Part shown: in pieces, positions 12,970-27,300 of the stretch
Position numbering within the stretch: the first letter of the stretch is position 1
How the letters are laid out: the number at the start of each line of letters is the position of its first letter
NCBI RefSeq assembly: GCF_023343835.1
Contig: NC_064435.1
Span: 38,154,603-38,218,602 of the forward strand
Direction: 5' to 3'
Length of the DNA: 64,000 bases
Source: Lagopus muta
Taxonomy: Eukaryota; Chordata; Aves; Galliformes; Phasianidae
Translations under genes and position numbers: made by a program
Notes under the pieces: model-generated
Databases searched by the model: none
What the model was told of the DNA's origin: nothing
What the model saw: the letters and a program-made list of their open reading frames with translations, nothing else

Positions 12970-13197
12970 CAGCTTCAGTTTTCGGCCCCTCACTACAAGA
13001 CATTGAGGCCCTGCAGAGTGTCCAGAGAAGTGCAGTGAAGCTGTGAGGGGTGTGGAGCACAAGTCTCATGGGGAACACTTGAGGAGCTGAGAATGTTCAG
13101 CCTGGAAAGGAGGAGGCTCAGGGGAGACATTATCGCCCTCTACAACTCCTTGAAAGAAGGTTGTACTAATTTGTCGATTGGCCTCTTCTCCCTCTTA
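12970..13197 (+). repeat. CR1 LINE, left part of an interrupted copy
   Basis: Plus-strand CR1 text (ttcggcccctcactacaaga, ggctcaggggagacattatc, cctcttctccctctta) stops abruptly at 13197. It resumes at 13493, after an opposite-strand CR1. Confidence 0.9.
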
Positions 13198-13486
13198 GAA
13201 TCATAGAATCATAGAATCACCAAGGTTGGAAAAGACCTAAAAGATCATCCAGTCCAACTGTTCACCTATTCCCAATAGCTCCTACTAAACCATGTCCCTC
13301 AACACAACATCCAGCCTTTCCTTGAACACCCCCAGGCTCGGTGACTCCACCACCTCCCTGGGCAGTCCATTCCAGTGCCTGACCACCCTTTCTGAAAAGT
13401 AATACTTCCTGATGTCCAGCCTGAATCTCCCCTGCCGTAGCTTGAAGCCATTCCCTCTGGTCCTATCACCATCACTATCACTATCA
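13198..13486 (-). repeat. CR1 LINE nested inside another CR1
   Basis: It begins with tandem gaatcatagaatcatagaat, the terminal repeat of the minus-strand copy. It then reads through the CR1 3' UTR (caaggttggaaaagaccta, ctccaccacctccctgggca). It ends in a small catcactat repeat. The 6-mer ctctta lies on both sides (13192-13197 and 13487-13492), a possible short target-site duplication. Confidence 0.9.
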
Positions 13487-13492
13487 CTCTTA

Positions 13493-13748
13493 ATAGCAAT
13501 AGGACAAGAAGTAATGGCCTAATGTTGCAGGTTGGATGTTAGGAAAAATTTCTTCTCAGAAAGAGTGGTGAGGCACTGGAACAGGCTACCCGGGGAGGTG
13601 GTGGAGTCAGCATCCTAGTGGTATTCAAGAATTGTGTAAATGTGGCACTGAGGGATATAGGATAGTGGGCATGACAGGAATGAGTTGGCAATTGGACAGG
13701 ATGATCTTGGTAGTCTTTTCCAAGCTTAATGGTTCTATGATTCTGTGA
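13493..13748 (+). repeat. CR1 LINE, right part of the interrupted copy
   Basis: It resumes with ataggacaagaagtaatggc and continues through gaggtggtggagtcagcatc. It ends with the terminal repeat ggttctatgattctgtgaac. With 12970-13197 it forms one older plus-strand element. Confidence 0.9.
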
Positions 13749-16700
13749 ACAGTTTGGGGCAGGGGAACATAAGCAGTGCTTCACAAGAATGCTTTGTGGC
13801 TCTTATATAAGCACTGGATCACTGAATGTGGACTTGTGAAAGGGATGTAATTTTGCAGCAATTTCACAAGAACAAACTGAAAAATAGTAGCTAAGATGTG
13901 ATTGCAGGTGATTAGAAGAGAGCCAGTGTCAGTAAGAACATTAATAAACTGATGACAGAATATGTAACATCATATTCCACTTGATCTTTGACTAACATTA
14001 GAAAGCTATTGCCATCCTCATATAAGCTGTTTGCTTGATGTGCAATAAGTTTGGGATTAGCTTGGTTAGCCATGGCACAACAAAACATCCACATCATTAC
14101 TGACATTTATCTTCACTGACAGCCTCAGGCACAGGGAAAGAAAACAGGATGGAGAAGGGCCAGGTGCTTACACTCAGTCATCACTTTTGCCTAAATAGGT
14201 GAGTTCCCTGGAACAGTTTTGGCCCAAGATGCTCCGATGGCTCCTTGGGGACAGCCTTTGCCAGCCACTGTTTCCAATAGGAGGAATGGAGAGGGAGGAG
14301 AGGCTCTGGGGGACAGGGGAAGCAACAGTCTTATCACGTAGGAACTTACAGCTTGAGAAAAGGGAAAAAAAGGTTTGATTTTCAGGGTGTCTATTTGTAT
14401 CCCAATCCCACACGTAATGAAGAACATGCAGATGCCTTATTGAAATAGATAAAGAAATCCATACGTGTGTGTGCTTAACATTTATATATACATACACATA
14501 TATATGTTTGTGAAATTCATGGATATTGGCATTGATTTTCAAAAGCAAACAGCACAAGCTGTAAGTATGGATTACTTTTTCCCTTACAAGGTGAAACCCT
14601 TTTTTGCTAAAACAATTTTGTCATCAGAGTACCTAAGAAAGGAGAATAAATAAGACTGATAAATAACAAACAGAAGTAGCACAGTTAGTGCAGATAAAAG
14701 AATTTGCAGTCAAATGTTAATACCATTCCTGATAATAAAATATAAATATAGAAAAATGAAGTACTTTAATGCTTGAAATTAGACGGTTGTATTAGATGAC
14801 ATCTGGAGGTGACAGTCACAGATCAGAGAAGACATATCTGAAACACCTTCCTTTCTTCATGCCTGGGAAGAAATATCAGAAGAAAGCTCTGGAGGAAAAC
14901 TCATTAAAGAAGAAAGAAGAACATAAATCAATTTAGTGATGGTTTACAGTGGCAATGTAAACAAATCAGTTTTGTACCTCTGATGTGCTAAATATACAGA
15001 AAATAGCATAACCATGAATAATACAAATTGAACCAGTCTCTGCTATAGTACTGATACCTCTGTGGGTAGCGGATGTGGATACCAGCCACCCAATAAAAAA
15101 GGCGTATGCCTAACTACAGAGATTTTATCTTGCTTATATTAAATCTCTTTCCAGCTTGAAGTCCAAGGCTCCAAGATGATGTGTGCTGCATCCTGATAGG
15201 GGCTCCTGGATGGTGCGTGGTGGGCTCTGGGCAGCTCCACTTGGTCCTCACCTTTGGAAGAACCTGCAATGGGACTCTTTGCTGGCTGGGGAGTACTCGG
15301 TGGGATGTGTAGAATACAGAATGTAGTCCTCAGGAAAACAGAAAAAGAACATAACTAAGAAAGAACGAGAGTCATCTTCAGAGAAATTTCAAGTCATTTT
15401 TGAAGAGACTCAGAGAGTTTATGAGTAGGAAATACTAAATACAGAGTTATGAAACTAAGCCAGGAACTACAGGCTGCTCACTTTTAAACCAATTTGTCAA
15501 CAACGCCTTAACAAAATCAGTTTAAAAATGTGCACCCCTTTCTTTCAGGGAAGATGATATTGGAAAACAAAAGAATCAGTGGATGGTACATTTTTAGGTA
15601 ATCAGAGCATTCTTCATCAAGGCACTGGAAATGAAAGGAAATCCATTGGCTGCACTGATGTTTCAGTTTATGGCTGGGAAGGAAAAAAAATAGTGAAGAT
15701 CTGAATTTAGAAGATGGGACAATAAAACATAAAAGCTGGGCTTGCTGAGCATACAAACTGCTCAGAGGCCTTCTGGCCAATCTCTCCTTTCTAGAGCTTG
15801 ATTTGAGAGGATGAGGCAGCTCTAACATGGTGATGAGCATGAGTGAATTTTCTGTTGGTTGAGTAGTAAAGGAGTAGTATGTGGAAAAAGAGGGGCCGTG
15901 GCACTTGTTCACACAACAGACTTTTAAAAGGCATTAATAAGGGACTACAGAGAAAAGGAAAGATCTGAGATGAAAGCAGGACCTTTACACAGTGTGCAAG
16001 TATGATAGGATGCTCTGGGCAAGTTATCATCTGTGGTATCAGATACAAAGAGTGGCATCTTTATGAACTTGGGAAATGTCAGCTGTAGCATTAGCTAATA
16101 TAAAAGCTTGAAAGTGACATATTGCTGATCTTCAGGGATTCCTATGTAAGTGATGAGAGATTAGGCTAGCAAACTGACTTAATTTAAATTGAAAATAAAT
16201 CAGACATGAGCAGACTATTCTGCTATAACCTCCTTATGGCATTTCAAGAGACTTTATAAGAAATTATGTAGAGTCCTGGCTAGAATATAAGGAACTATAA
16301 TGCCAGACATTTGATGAACAGCACAGCAGTTCGCAGATTTATTTTTCCCTTTAAAGCTTCCCTGTGCACGAAGGTTCTTCCTCTTCCGTGCCTTATAAAA
16401 ACTCCCATTACAGTTTTATTTCTACAGGTACCCCCATGCCAGCTTCTGGAGCAGCAGGGGTGCCTTATGAGTCCCTCCTAGTACAGGACATTCTGTCAGT
16501 GACTGACCTTTGCTGTTAGCAACGTAATACTGGTTTTTACTGCACTTTTCACAGGAAATTATTATCGTTTCTACTGCTTATCAGTTCCCATTAGGATTCA
16601 TTTATCTCAACTTCTTTTACCTGTCAAAGCCTTAGCCTTGCTTTTTTATTACCTCTTACTTTCTTTTTTTTTTTCTTTTTATCTAACATATCTTCATCCC

Positions 16701-17064
16701 CACTCCTTAGCACAGCAAATCCTACAATTTACTAATGACATGCTTCATTGTCATCTCCATTGGAAGTTGTTGATTCCTTCCCAGGCTCTTTGCATTCTCA
16801 CTCATTTTGAAAAAGCACTTGTAGAACTGTAGGCTTTCAACCTGCACTTAGTAAGTCAGAAAAACAAATTGCTGAGCGTGTACAGTACTGTTGGCTGATC
16901 TGTGCCCATGAGAAACTGCTCCAGCACATCTCCTTGGTTCAGCTCGTACATTGCTTTCCAGGTAATTTTGACCTGAAATTTTCCAAAGAATGTTTTTTGT
17001 AGGTTTATTATTACAAATTTATTTTGCTATTTGTTTTAAACCAGACCCCGTCAGAAAATAGGCT
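13749..17064. other. Intergenic, no gene recognised
   Basis: AT-rich sequence. The ORFs at 14174-14557 and 15517-16048 (minus) do not resemble a known family and lack exon context. A short TA/CA-rich stretch occurs around 14466-14510. Confidence 0.6.
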
Positions 17065-17065
17065 T

Positions 17066-17312
17066 TCACAGAATCATAGACTCATTAGGATTGGAAAAGA
17101 CCTTTAAGATCATCTAGTTCAACTGTCCACTTACCACCAATATTGCCCACTAAACCACATCCCTAAGAACATCTGCATGTTCATTGGACACTTCCAGAGA
17201 CAGTGACTCCACCACCTCCCTGGTCAACCTGTTTCAATGCCTAATCATTTTCAGAGAAGCAGCTTTTCCTAATATCCAGACTGAATCTCCCTTGAAACCT
17301 CCCCTCTCATTT
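17066..17312 (-). repeat. CR1 LINE fragment
   Basis: Reverse-complement 3' end: cacagaatcatagactcatt, then gatcatctagttcaactg, gactccaccacctccctgg and atatccagactgaatctccc. It is moderately diverged. Confidence 0.9.
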
Positions 17313-17604
17313 AAATTAATTTCTATTTCTGTTTCATTTATTCTATATGTTTTCTTTCTTGCAATGTGCGGACAAATATTCTAAAAGTATTTTACTGAAG
17401 GAGAAGTCTATGGTCTTTTAAAAGTTATAAAAAACAATGCTTGGTGGGAACACAGAGGCCAGGCCAATTTCTTCTAAAATACTCTTACATTTCCAAGAAA
17501 ATGCTCTGTTAGAAACTGTATTTTCTGAAGAGGAGCATCAGAAATGTTCTTCCCTTTGAGCTCTGTATAAAATGTTAAGTTGTTTGGAATGAGAAGCTAC
17601 ATAG

Positions 17605-18318
17605 AATAATCATAGAATCAGAGAATCACAAGGTTGGAAAGGACCTACAAGATCATCTAGTCCAACAGTGCTCCCATTACCATTGCTACCACAAGCACTA
17701 ACCCATATCTCGTAGCTCCTCATCCAGACACCTCTTGAACACTGCCAGGGATGGCGATTCCATCAGCTCCCTGGGCAGCCATTCCAGTGCCTGACCACTC
17801 TCTGACAGAAAAAGTTCTTCCTTATGTCTGACCTAAACCTCCTCTGGTACAACTTGCGGCCATTTTCTCAGGTCCTGTTTGTTGTCTGGGAGAAGAGGCC
17901 AAACCCCTCCTCATCACAACCTCCCTTCAGGAAGTTGTAGAGTGCAATGAGGTCTCCCCTGAGCCTCCTCTTCTCCAGACTGAACAATCCCAGCTCCCTC
18001 AGCTGCTCCTCATAAGACTTGTGCTCCAGACCCCTCACCAGTTTCGTTGCCCTTCTCTGGACACGTTCCAGGGCCTCAATGCCTTTTCTGTAGTGAGGGG
18101 CCCAAAACTGAACACAATACTCGAGGTGTGACCTCACCAGTGCTGACAAGAGGGGGGATGATCACCTCCCTGCTCCTGCTGGCCACACTATTTCTAATGC
18201 AGGCCAGGATGCCATTGGCCCTCTTGACCACCTGGGCACACTGTTGGCTCATGTTCAGGTGAATGTCAACCAACACCCCCAGATCCCTTTCCTCTTCACA
18301 GTCAAACAACTTCTTTTG
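17605..18318 (-). repeat. CR1 LINE, 3' UTR plus C-terminal end of ORF2
   Basis: It starts with the terminal repeat at 17605. The minus-strand translation then gives [19 protein letters not shown] and [20 protein letters not shown], and upstream of these [20 protein letters not shown]. All are standard CR1 ORF2 C-terminal blocks. The reading frame is broken between blocks. The copy is 5'-truncated within ORF2 at about 18318. Confidence 0.93.
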
Positions 18319-20878
18319 AAGCACTTTTGATTATTGAAAATTAAAAATATTTTCAGATCCTCACTCTTGAACCATAAGCTAAGCGTGAAGAGATGTTCTC
18401 TGGCAGTAGAATTTTTCATACAAAAGGGACTGTCCAGTACCATCTAGTTGTCATATGTTCTTCCAAGGGACACCTAGCCCTCTAGAGACGATATTTCTTT
18501 GAGCTGGAAGAAGTCTATGCATCTGCTGAGTTTTGCTGAAAGTGCTGCCAAATACAAGAGAATATAAAGCCTGTATCTCTTCAGATTTCTTCCTTGTACA
18601 TTTCAAAGGGTACTGTAAGCATGAGGGACTGTGCAGGTGTCTACAATACTAGGAAAAATTCCAGATAATCAAAGATTTAAAAGGTTATGCTTTGGGGACT
18701 GATGCAGTGACTCCTCATGGGTGATGTGATTGGCAGCAAGGCCTGTAGCAAACACTATGGAGAAGGCAAGCTATGTGTTTCCTTTCTCTCAGTCTGCCTA
18801 GTACAAGGGTTTTGAGAATATGTACTCAGAAGTGAAAAATAACACATTTATGGTTGGTTTAAGAACTTGTTGTAACATACTTAGTGCTTTAGTAGGAGTA
18901 ACTAATGATGCGTTGCTAAGAAACATCACTGAAAAAAAATAATATTGAAAAAAAACTAAAATTGATTTACTATTTATTTAAAATTTATATTAATATTTTA
19001 AAATGCAATATATTTACAATACTTACTACTTTAATCAAATACCTCCAGTTACATTAGCTTGAAAGTACTGGGAATATTCAGAGTGCAAGGCAACTTCTGA
19101 TATCCTCAACAACAGGACTCTCTTCCCCTAACAGCGGACACAAAGCATCTCTTAAAGCTGGCCTCTAACACAGGACACCGCTGCTGGCCTGTGCTAAGTG
19201 ACAATACAATCTCAGTGAGGATTTATTAAACAGCATCTTTGAAAAGCCTAATGGAATGTATGATCATAAAAAAGGTTTAGTTTTCATTGTTAGGACAATC
19301 TCCTGTGATTAATCATAACAATTTAATTATTGTCCATTTTCTAACTTCAGAAGTATTTTAACTTCCTTCTCATACTCATTTATTTTGGAGTTATTTTTAT
19401 GTATAAACTTACATTCCAAATGATAATATCTTCCATACACTTCATTCACACATTCCAAAGTTATACAAAGTGGTGCTGAAAAGTTGTTTTTGAAGTGATT
19501 TGTAATAATTAGAGCAGTGCAACAGAAGCAATATCATTAACCAATTTTAGATCTCTGAATCAAAATGAATGAAGTGCAAGTAAACATGCCATATGCTATG
19601 TTCTTGGTTTGCCTTCCCAGCATTTGACCACAATGGCATTTTGAAATATTTGCCAAGACTCAATGACCAGTGCTGAAATATTTATTTCTTGGCTGTCCAC
19701 TGAATACTGACTCATGTACTTTCATTTGTTGTTTCTCCTCAGCATGTTGTAAGGAGCTAAATTGTAGGATGACTTTCATGAAGCTAGTATTGGACATATT
19801 ACATTCTGAGCACTTGCCTGTTTGTGAACAGAGTGATTCAGAAAATACACTGGAAGAACCTAGGCTGTTTATTACCACAGTGCTGTTCTCACAGATCACA
19901 GCTGATTTCTGTATTAACATGAGCTGGCTCTGCCACTCAACAACTAATCACTTTACCAGCAGGATACCTGGTAAATACCTCAGTGGTAAATAAAATGTTT
20001 AGAATGGAAATGTGCAATCTAAATTCAGACACAGCCCTCCATGCCACAATATGCAGAATGAATTTTCCATTCTTCTCTTCAGTATTTCCTTCATACTTGC
20101 TTCATAGCTACTGTGAGCCTGGAGAATTAATTCCTTAATTGTTTTTATTAGCATTTATGTCAGAGTGGCAAGCAAAGGTACGAACCATTTGAAATAGCTT
20201 GTTACATCAGCTTAGCAATTGGATTTCATATACAGGAATTAAATCATGCCACATTACTCTGTAGCCAAGCAGAAAAGACAAACAGACCTGTGTGAAAGCA
20301 AAAGGAGACAGCATGGTTTTGGCAGAAGCAAGAAGAGTCAAGAGACAACATGCTGAGAGAATGGCCCAGACAGGGGACTCAGTCCGGGGACTCAGATTCA
20401 GATCTCTGTGACCTGTGCTCCAGTTTGGTCCATGAAATTGGTAGCCTGCAGCTTCAGAAAACATTTTTCAAGCATGAGCTAAAATTGCGCAAGATAAGAA
20501 AAGTAAAAACACAGGAAAAATGGGTTTTCTGAGGTGGTAATTGTTAGCAACTCAAAGAGAAACAACAGCAAGAAAAAACAGGCAGTGGTGAGGATGTTGA
20601 TGCTTGACTTGGTAGCCTATTAATCCTGGCTATCTATTCTTTGTATTAGCCAATAAATGATGCTGAGTACTCTTAAGCCGTGTACATACTGGTCACAAAA
20701 CCTCTAACAGAGTGATGAAATATACCATGTGTGATGAAATGTAGGGTGAGAGTTCCTGGGGGTCTCATTGTGATATACATTCAGGTGGCTGGATCAGGCA
20801 GCAAGCTGACTGGGTTCTGGCTTCAGCTGTGTGTCTTGCTCAGGAAAGTAAAATAGCATAGCTCTTTTATAGCAGGTA
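18319..20878. other. Intergenic, no gene recognised
   Basis: AT-rich sequence including a nearly pure AT stretch at 18930-19030. Overlapping ORFs on both strands at 19660-19993 have no recognisable motif, and I do not call a gene. Confidence 0.6.
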
Positions 20879-20879
20879 G

Positions 20880-21330
20880 TTTCCCGTCAATTTGCCTAAT
20901 TCCCTTTTGAACCTGTTGATGCTGTCTGCCTTTATGATCTTTGGCAGCAAATTTCAGAAGTTCACTCTTTGTATAATGAAGTATTTCTTTTTGACTTTAT
21001 TTAAACCCATTAGTTTCACAGAATGTACATTCTAGCTCTGTGAGGTTTGACAGATTTACTCCATTAGCCTTTTCTGTGCCTTTATGACACGATAAACCCC
21101 AACAATATCCCTCTCAGCCTTCTCCTCTTGAAATGAAGGACCCTCAGGCTGTGTGTGTCTCCTCAGAAGATATCTATTTGATTCTCTAGATCATGTTAGC
21201 TGCCATTCTCTATATCACTTCTACCTTGACAGTGCCCTTTTGAAAAGTGGCTTTCCAGACTATACAAATTACTCAAGACACAGATGCACCAGATTTTTGT
21301 GTGATGTTAGATTGTCTTGTGCTTTGACCA
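20880..21330 (-). repeat. Ancient CR1-type LINE fragment
   Basis: The text aattcccttttgaacctgtt, ggcagcaaatttcagaagtt and tatcactt-tctaccttgac resembles the reverse complement of old, diverged CR1 subfamily 3' UTRs. No terminal repeat remains. Called by resemblance only. Confidence 0.6.
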
Positions 21331-24300
21331 ACACTAAATACTCAGCTAGTGGTTCCAAACTACTGATAACTCCAGGATTTCTTTTGTTAGGGTTGTAACT
21401 TAAATGTCACTTTCTTCAGAAACCTCTTTTCAACTAATTACACACCACTGCTTTCCACCATTGCAATTTATCATTAAAATGAGCTGTATGGTTAATTAGG
21501 CTCTGGGAATTATTCAAGGGACCAGCTCTAGAACTGACTTTGAAATACTTTTATTGAAAATATTGATCACAATACAGAGAAGAAATAAAAAGATGTCAAA
21601 TGCATGAAGAAATATATTTCCCTAATTATGTTCCAAAATTTACTGGGCAGATAGGAATCTTTATACTGAAAGTTTAGACAGTGTGTTATTATGAAATGTA
21701 TACAGGAGGTCAGTGTCTTAGGGGTAAACATTGCCTAACTTCAAGACATTAGGGTGCAAAGTGAAGATCTCATTGCAGCTCTAGGTGGGAGTGTCACAGT
21801 AAACACACACTTCACACCAGGCGTTAGTGCCTCGGAGATACACCCACCCTTTATAATCTTACTACTGAGACCAAACTGTGTTAAAAGCAAAGAAGGTAAG
21901 AAGGTAGATACAGCTAAGACTCCATACTCTGCCTTGGTGATCAGATGTAACCTGAACTTATTCTTGCATCTCTGTGCTTATCTAAGCCAGTGTAGTGTTA
22001 CACCCGCTAGTCAGTTCTAGCAGCTAGAGTTGAGTTCACAACATCCACACTTCTTTACAGCCATTTCCTTTGGCTTTCTTCCTTTAATGTTGTTTTTTGG
22101 CCTAACTTAGAAAATTAATATATAATACATACTTTGGCTTACTAAAAGATATGTCGCCATTATTACTCCCCCTATTGCTTTCTCTGAGAAAGCCTTTGCT
22201 TCCTCTCTGGAGTAGGTGAAGACCATTTTGTCTTTACCTAGTGCTTTGCATAACTGGATTCTCAGTCCCATGATTTTAGCTACTACTCAGGCTTTCACAA
22301 GGGGATAAAACAGACTTTGAAGAAGAAAAAGAAGGAGAAGTAGGGTAGGACACACAATTGTCAAATAGGATTATATGTGCACTAGAGGAGTTGCTGGGAA
22401 GGGATCAGATGAGATTTCATTTTGCTTTCAAGAAAAGTATTCTAATAAAATACAGAACAAGCTGTGTCAATATCTGCCCCAAGTTATATAGACAGTGACA
22501 ATAAGAATATAGTAGTGGCATGTAGGATGAAGGGAATGTTGCAACCAGTTGCAGTATGTTGGTTGTTACCAGAGATTATGAGATCAAAACAGAAGGAAGG
22601 GGTGAGAAATTGAATTTAATCTGCTTAAAGTACGTGTCCTTTTTAACCTAATAAGCAAGGGGAAAGGGGAACAGGGAATTAACCACAACTGCAGGCAGAG
22701 TAAATATGAATAGTTGTAAAAAGATAATACTGGCACAATTTCAAATGGTTGTCTTGGTACTAAATAGAAGTGAACTAAAGAGTATATCTGAAGACCAAGG
22801 TCTGAAATAACGTTCTAAATAGATTACTGATTGTGAAAAACAAAGGGTTTTAAAAGTGACTTTGTAAAATTTTTTGAATGATCATGGTGAAAGTCCTTAG
22901 AGAGAAAAGTAAGTTTTTGCATATTGCAGTACTATTATCTCCAAAGGTACCTCACCTTGATTTACATTTGTATAACATAATCCAAGCATTACATTGATTC
23001 TATGTGCTAGTGCTTCTGGTGTTTATCTTTAGAGGAGGACAGGAGGCTTTTTTCAACTTCTTTCCTAACCCTGGGCTTGCAGGACAAAAGATCTTCATGT
23101 TTCTATTGACATTAATATTGCCAAGATGTATTTATGGTGTGTCCTGATTATGTGCTCATAATGTGTGCCAGATTTATAGTCAGTAGTGACCTTTTCCCTA
23201 AGTCAGTTTTGCAGGGACAACAGGTTTTTCCCATCTGCTCTTAGCACTGGGCAGGAATTATGTTATCATCTGGGAGTTTTCTGTAGCAAATTCTTCTTGT
23301 TGCAAGTATCTCTGTCATAGACAACTCCCTTAATCTGTCCTGTTTTCCATCTGTGACACTTAATTACTATGGCTCTTGACCTCTTATTAAAATTCTTATC
23401 ACTGGTGATGTGGAAGCACCATGTGTCATTGCAAGTGGAATAAATATTCTGTGGGCATCTTCAGTAGCCACCTGGCTATACCTCAGGCTTCTAGAGGCTT
23501 GGTTTGTCCCCATTTATTCTTTTCAGCTCTATGTTTTTATATCACAAATAGAAGTTCAGGGAGATTGACCATTAGGAGAATTTGAGAAAAAGTTGTTGCA
23601 CCAGATCAAGTCTAATTTGGACATGCAAACTATGTTTTGGACATCTTGTCTTTCTCAAGATGTCACCTTGCGAACCACCTGGGGTTGGTTACTGACTTAT
23701 GTCCTGTATCTCCTGCTTGAATTAGCTATTGGAATCCAAAAGATTGTGAACCATTATTCTGAGACCTTCAAATGTCTGGAACAAACAAAAGAGAGACTTC
23801 TGAAAATAGAATTAGGAGCAGAGTACTTAGATTGGTTGGTAACTAGAAATAGATATATTTTAAAAGGAGGTTGAACTAAATAATACTTGAGAGTAGGAGG
23901 AGATGAAGTTACGGTGTTACCATTGTGCATAATTAACCACAGTAGCAGTAGTAAGATAAAATTCTGAGAAATTCCCATAAGTTTTTACATGGCTTGGCTA
24001 AAATTCAGAGTTTGACTAGTTAGTGTACAGTATTAGTATTGTGAGTGGTTGAAGAAACAGCCATTCTGGACTAGCTATAGATTTTTCTCTCACCTCAATA
24101 TGACTCTCAGGAATCAAGCATTCCTCCTGTTGCTTGGGTCAAGTAAGACAATGTCATCACTTCAGGTTCATTGTGCTTCCTGCTGAGGGTGGTCATAGGA
24201 CATCAGGAACTAGAAGCATAGGGCTTTGAGGCAGCACTGAGGAATCAGGAAACAACAGGCAGCCTCTTATCTCTTGTAGGTATCTCCACAGAGAGGTATT

Positions 24301-27300
24301 TATAAAGTACAAAAAGGAAACGCCTGAGAAACCACAACTCGTTTTACATATCTCTGAAGAGAAATTATCATCAATGAGATCAAACTTTCTGACAAATGTT
24401 AAAAAAAAACAAACAAGATTTTTACAATGAAAAATATTCCTGTTGCTTTTTGTTCTGGTTGGGTTTTTTTTGTTCAAAACTATGATGTGGTCCATTCATC
24501 TGGCAAACAAAGTGTCCCCTATCTGTACTCAGTAAATTGTCAGTTTTTGCTTTTACTGAGCAAATAATTTTCCACATCATTTGCTGGGAAGAAAAAAAGA
24601 CGATAACAAATATTTCTATTCATTATATTACGAAGGGGAGAGATTTTACAAATCAAAACAGTGGTCAAGCAGGAAGGCAAAATAAAGTGGAGCTGTGTTT
24701 GAAAACCTCATGTTGTGACAATATTGTTTTAAAGTTATGATTACAGAACGTAAAATATATTTTGAATACAAATTACAAAGTTACAAAAGTAAGTTAGTCT
24801 TACTCCTGACCATAACTGCTAAAGAAAAATTGAAGTGTGACCAGTGAGGGTGTGAATTTGTAGAAGATTAAATAAAAGTTATGGGCTCGCATTTCATCAA
24901 AAAACAGTAAAAGATGCAATTTAGATTCAGTATATGAAAACTGAGGGAACAGAGTTTTCATACTTACGCAAACAAATTATGTGTTGGAGAATAAATGTCT
25001 CTACAGCGTGGCCATTCAATAGGATTTTTAGCCAAGCTGTAAGATAAACTCAGTGGTTGCTCTTTATCAAGAACCTTAACTGAGAAGTGGATGTGATCTC
25101 AGAGTGACCAAAAAAAATGTGATCATAGTCATTTTGAAATACATCTCGAGATCTACACTCTTTAAGGGTGTATGAAGTCCCTTTTCTAGAGGGTAATGCC
25201 ACTGATCTTCCAGAACAATTGTTACTTTCCAGGAATGCAAAGACTGAGACCAGTGTCCTGCCACTTAATGCAGCTGCCTGAAGGCCTGTTCCTGCTCTAC
25301 CACACGTATCAAGAACCGAACACTGTTTGTATGAGGCATTGTGACCAAGAGTTGCAGAACACAGTGGCGCACTGAGAGCAAGTATGACACATCATCCGTT
25401 AGAACAAGACATAGCAAGTTGCGTGCTGTTTCAAACACCAAAATGTGTCTGCAATACTGCATTGAAAATGGAGAATCAGTGACATTTCAGGCCAGTGAAA
25501 ACTGGGAATCTGCATCTGAGATTCTTTACTTTACTTTATTAAAGAAACTAAATGTTTGTTACGCATGTGCATGTGGCCAGAGGAATGGATTTTAGAAATA
25601 AACTAAAAACACAAATAACTTTTCTCAGTTTCTACCAAAATCTTAAGGAAAATAAAAATACATCATATTGTCATGTCAGAGGATTTTAGACATAATGTTC
25701 AAAGAGAAGGAAGCAAAACCTCTCTTTATATGAGGCCCATTTATGGCTTTGCAATTAATTAGGAAATCAGAGATATATTGAAATTCAATTATTAGAAAAA
25801 TCTGTGAACCTGTCACAGAAGTGAAGGCTGAAGAACAATGATAGCTGTGCACTTTTTACTACTGTAAGGTAAATATATTTAGACAGGTAAGATTTTGCCA
25901 GGGAAGATGCAGAAGGTGCCTGAAGAACTAAAGACGCTGCAAGCAAGAAATTATGAAAGACAAGAAATTGGAAGGAAGCATTCCCAGAAAATGGGTTTTA
26001 GTGGTAGACTTTGCATCTTATAGGGAGGAAGTTATGGGACTGAGCTCTGTTCTCTCTAGAGAGAAGGCTGCCCACCTTTTCATTTAGAAGGTAACATATC
26101 TGTCAGTCAGGGATAAGCAGAAGTAGCTGAACTTTCTTTAGAGCCGAGACGGGTAAGATAATCTCTCAGGGTCTCTGCACTGTAATCTTATGATTCTACG
26201 CTGTATTTCAGTTTCTCACAGGATTTCCACTGAATGTTGCATAGGTCTACTTGGAATTTGGAAATGGTAGAAAATAATTTGTGTGGACGATAATAGGGTG
26301 GATATTATGAGACCAGGAGACTACAATTCTGTGTAGTCGTTGCTTCTATACATCTCAGATCATTCTCATGACACCTAGTTTTTTTTTTTTTTTAATTTTT
26401 TTTCAAAATGTTAACAACTCTTTTGTTGTCTTTTGCCATACAACAATGGAGATGAAAAAGAGACTGTATACTCCAAACCTGATATGTATATATACACACA
26501 TATATATACTTTGGCTTAACTGGGAAATGCCTGAGGCACTTCTTTACCCTTTACCCAGTTCTAATAGCACGTCAACAGGACAGGAATATTCAGTCTACCA
26601 GATGCTCAGTTGGTTTACCCAGATTATATTTTTTATCAGAAACTGTCTCTAACTTCCCACAAAGTCCCCATTTATGCTCAGAGTAATCATCTTGCTTTCA
26701 GCAGCTTTAAACACAAGGCAGGCTATCAGTTCTACGTGTCAGATCTTTAACACAAGGTAATTATTGTCCCTTTCAAATGACCGGGAATAATTTTTTGTAA
26801 TATAAGGAAAAGAAAATATTCATTAGCCTGTAGGAGGAGTATAATCTGAAATGGTAACCTTGCATTAAAATAAATCTAGTCTTGTGGAATATCAACAGAT
26901 TACTCCAATGGATGATGCAACTCCCACTATTACCTGGAGGGAGACACATCGGTCATACGGCTCTCCAGCTGATATATGTGAATAATTAAGGTGTCAAAGG
27001 ATATCACACATGCATTCTTACTTATGTGCCCTAAAAGTCCCCTTAGTAAGAAATAGAAGATTTTGTCCTATTATGTTTTTCAGAAGTCTGTTTTATATGT
27101 TATGTGTGTAAAACTCTTATGACCTTAGCTTTTTATCTTTTACAAGTATTTTATACAAAGAAGAATTAAGTCGAAATGGCATTAAGATTTGCTAAAGTGA
27201 TGTCACAAATGTAACCAATCTTAGTCCAGCTATTGCAAAATTAGCTGCTCTCTTTCATAAATAAACACAATGAAATTTTCCCTCTATTGGCACATACATT

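Noticed and set aside
15050-15350. Slightly GC-richer block considered as a solo LTR
   Set aside because: No paired TG...CA ends, target duplication or retroviral primer site could be identified.
19660-19993. Overlapping ORFs on both strands, about 90-107 residues
   Set aside because: No recognisable domain, no splice framework and no promoter or poly(A) context; likely chance.
23593-23874. Plus-strand ORF of 93 residues
   Set aside because: Reads superficially protein-like but no family or exon context is recognised.
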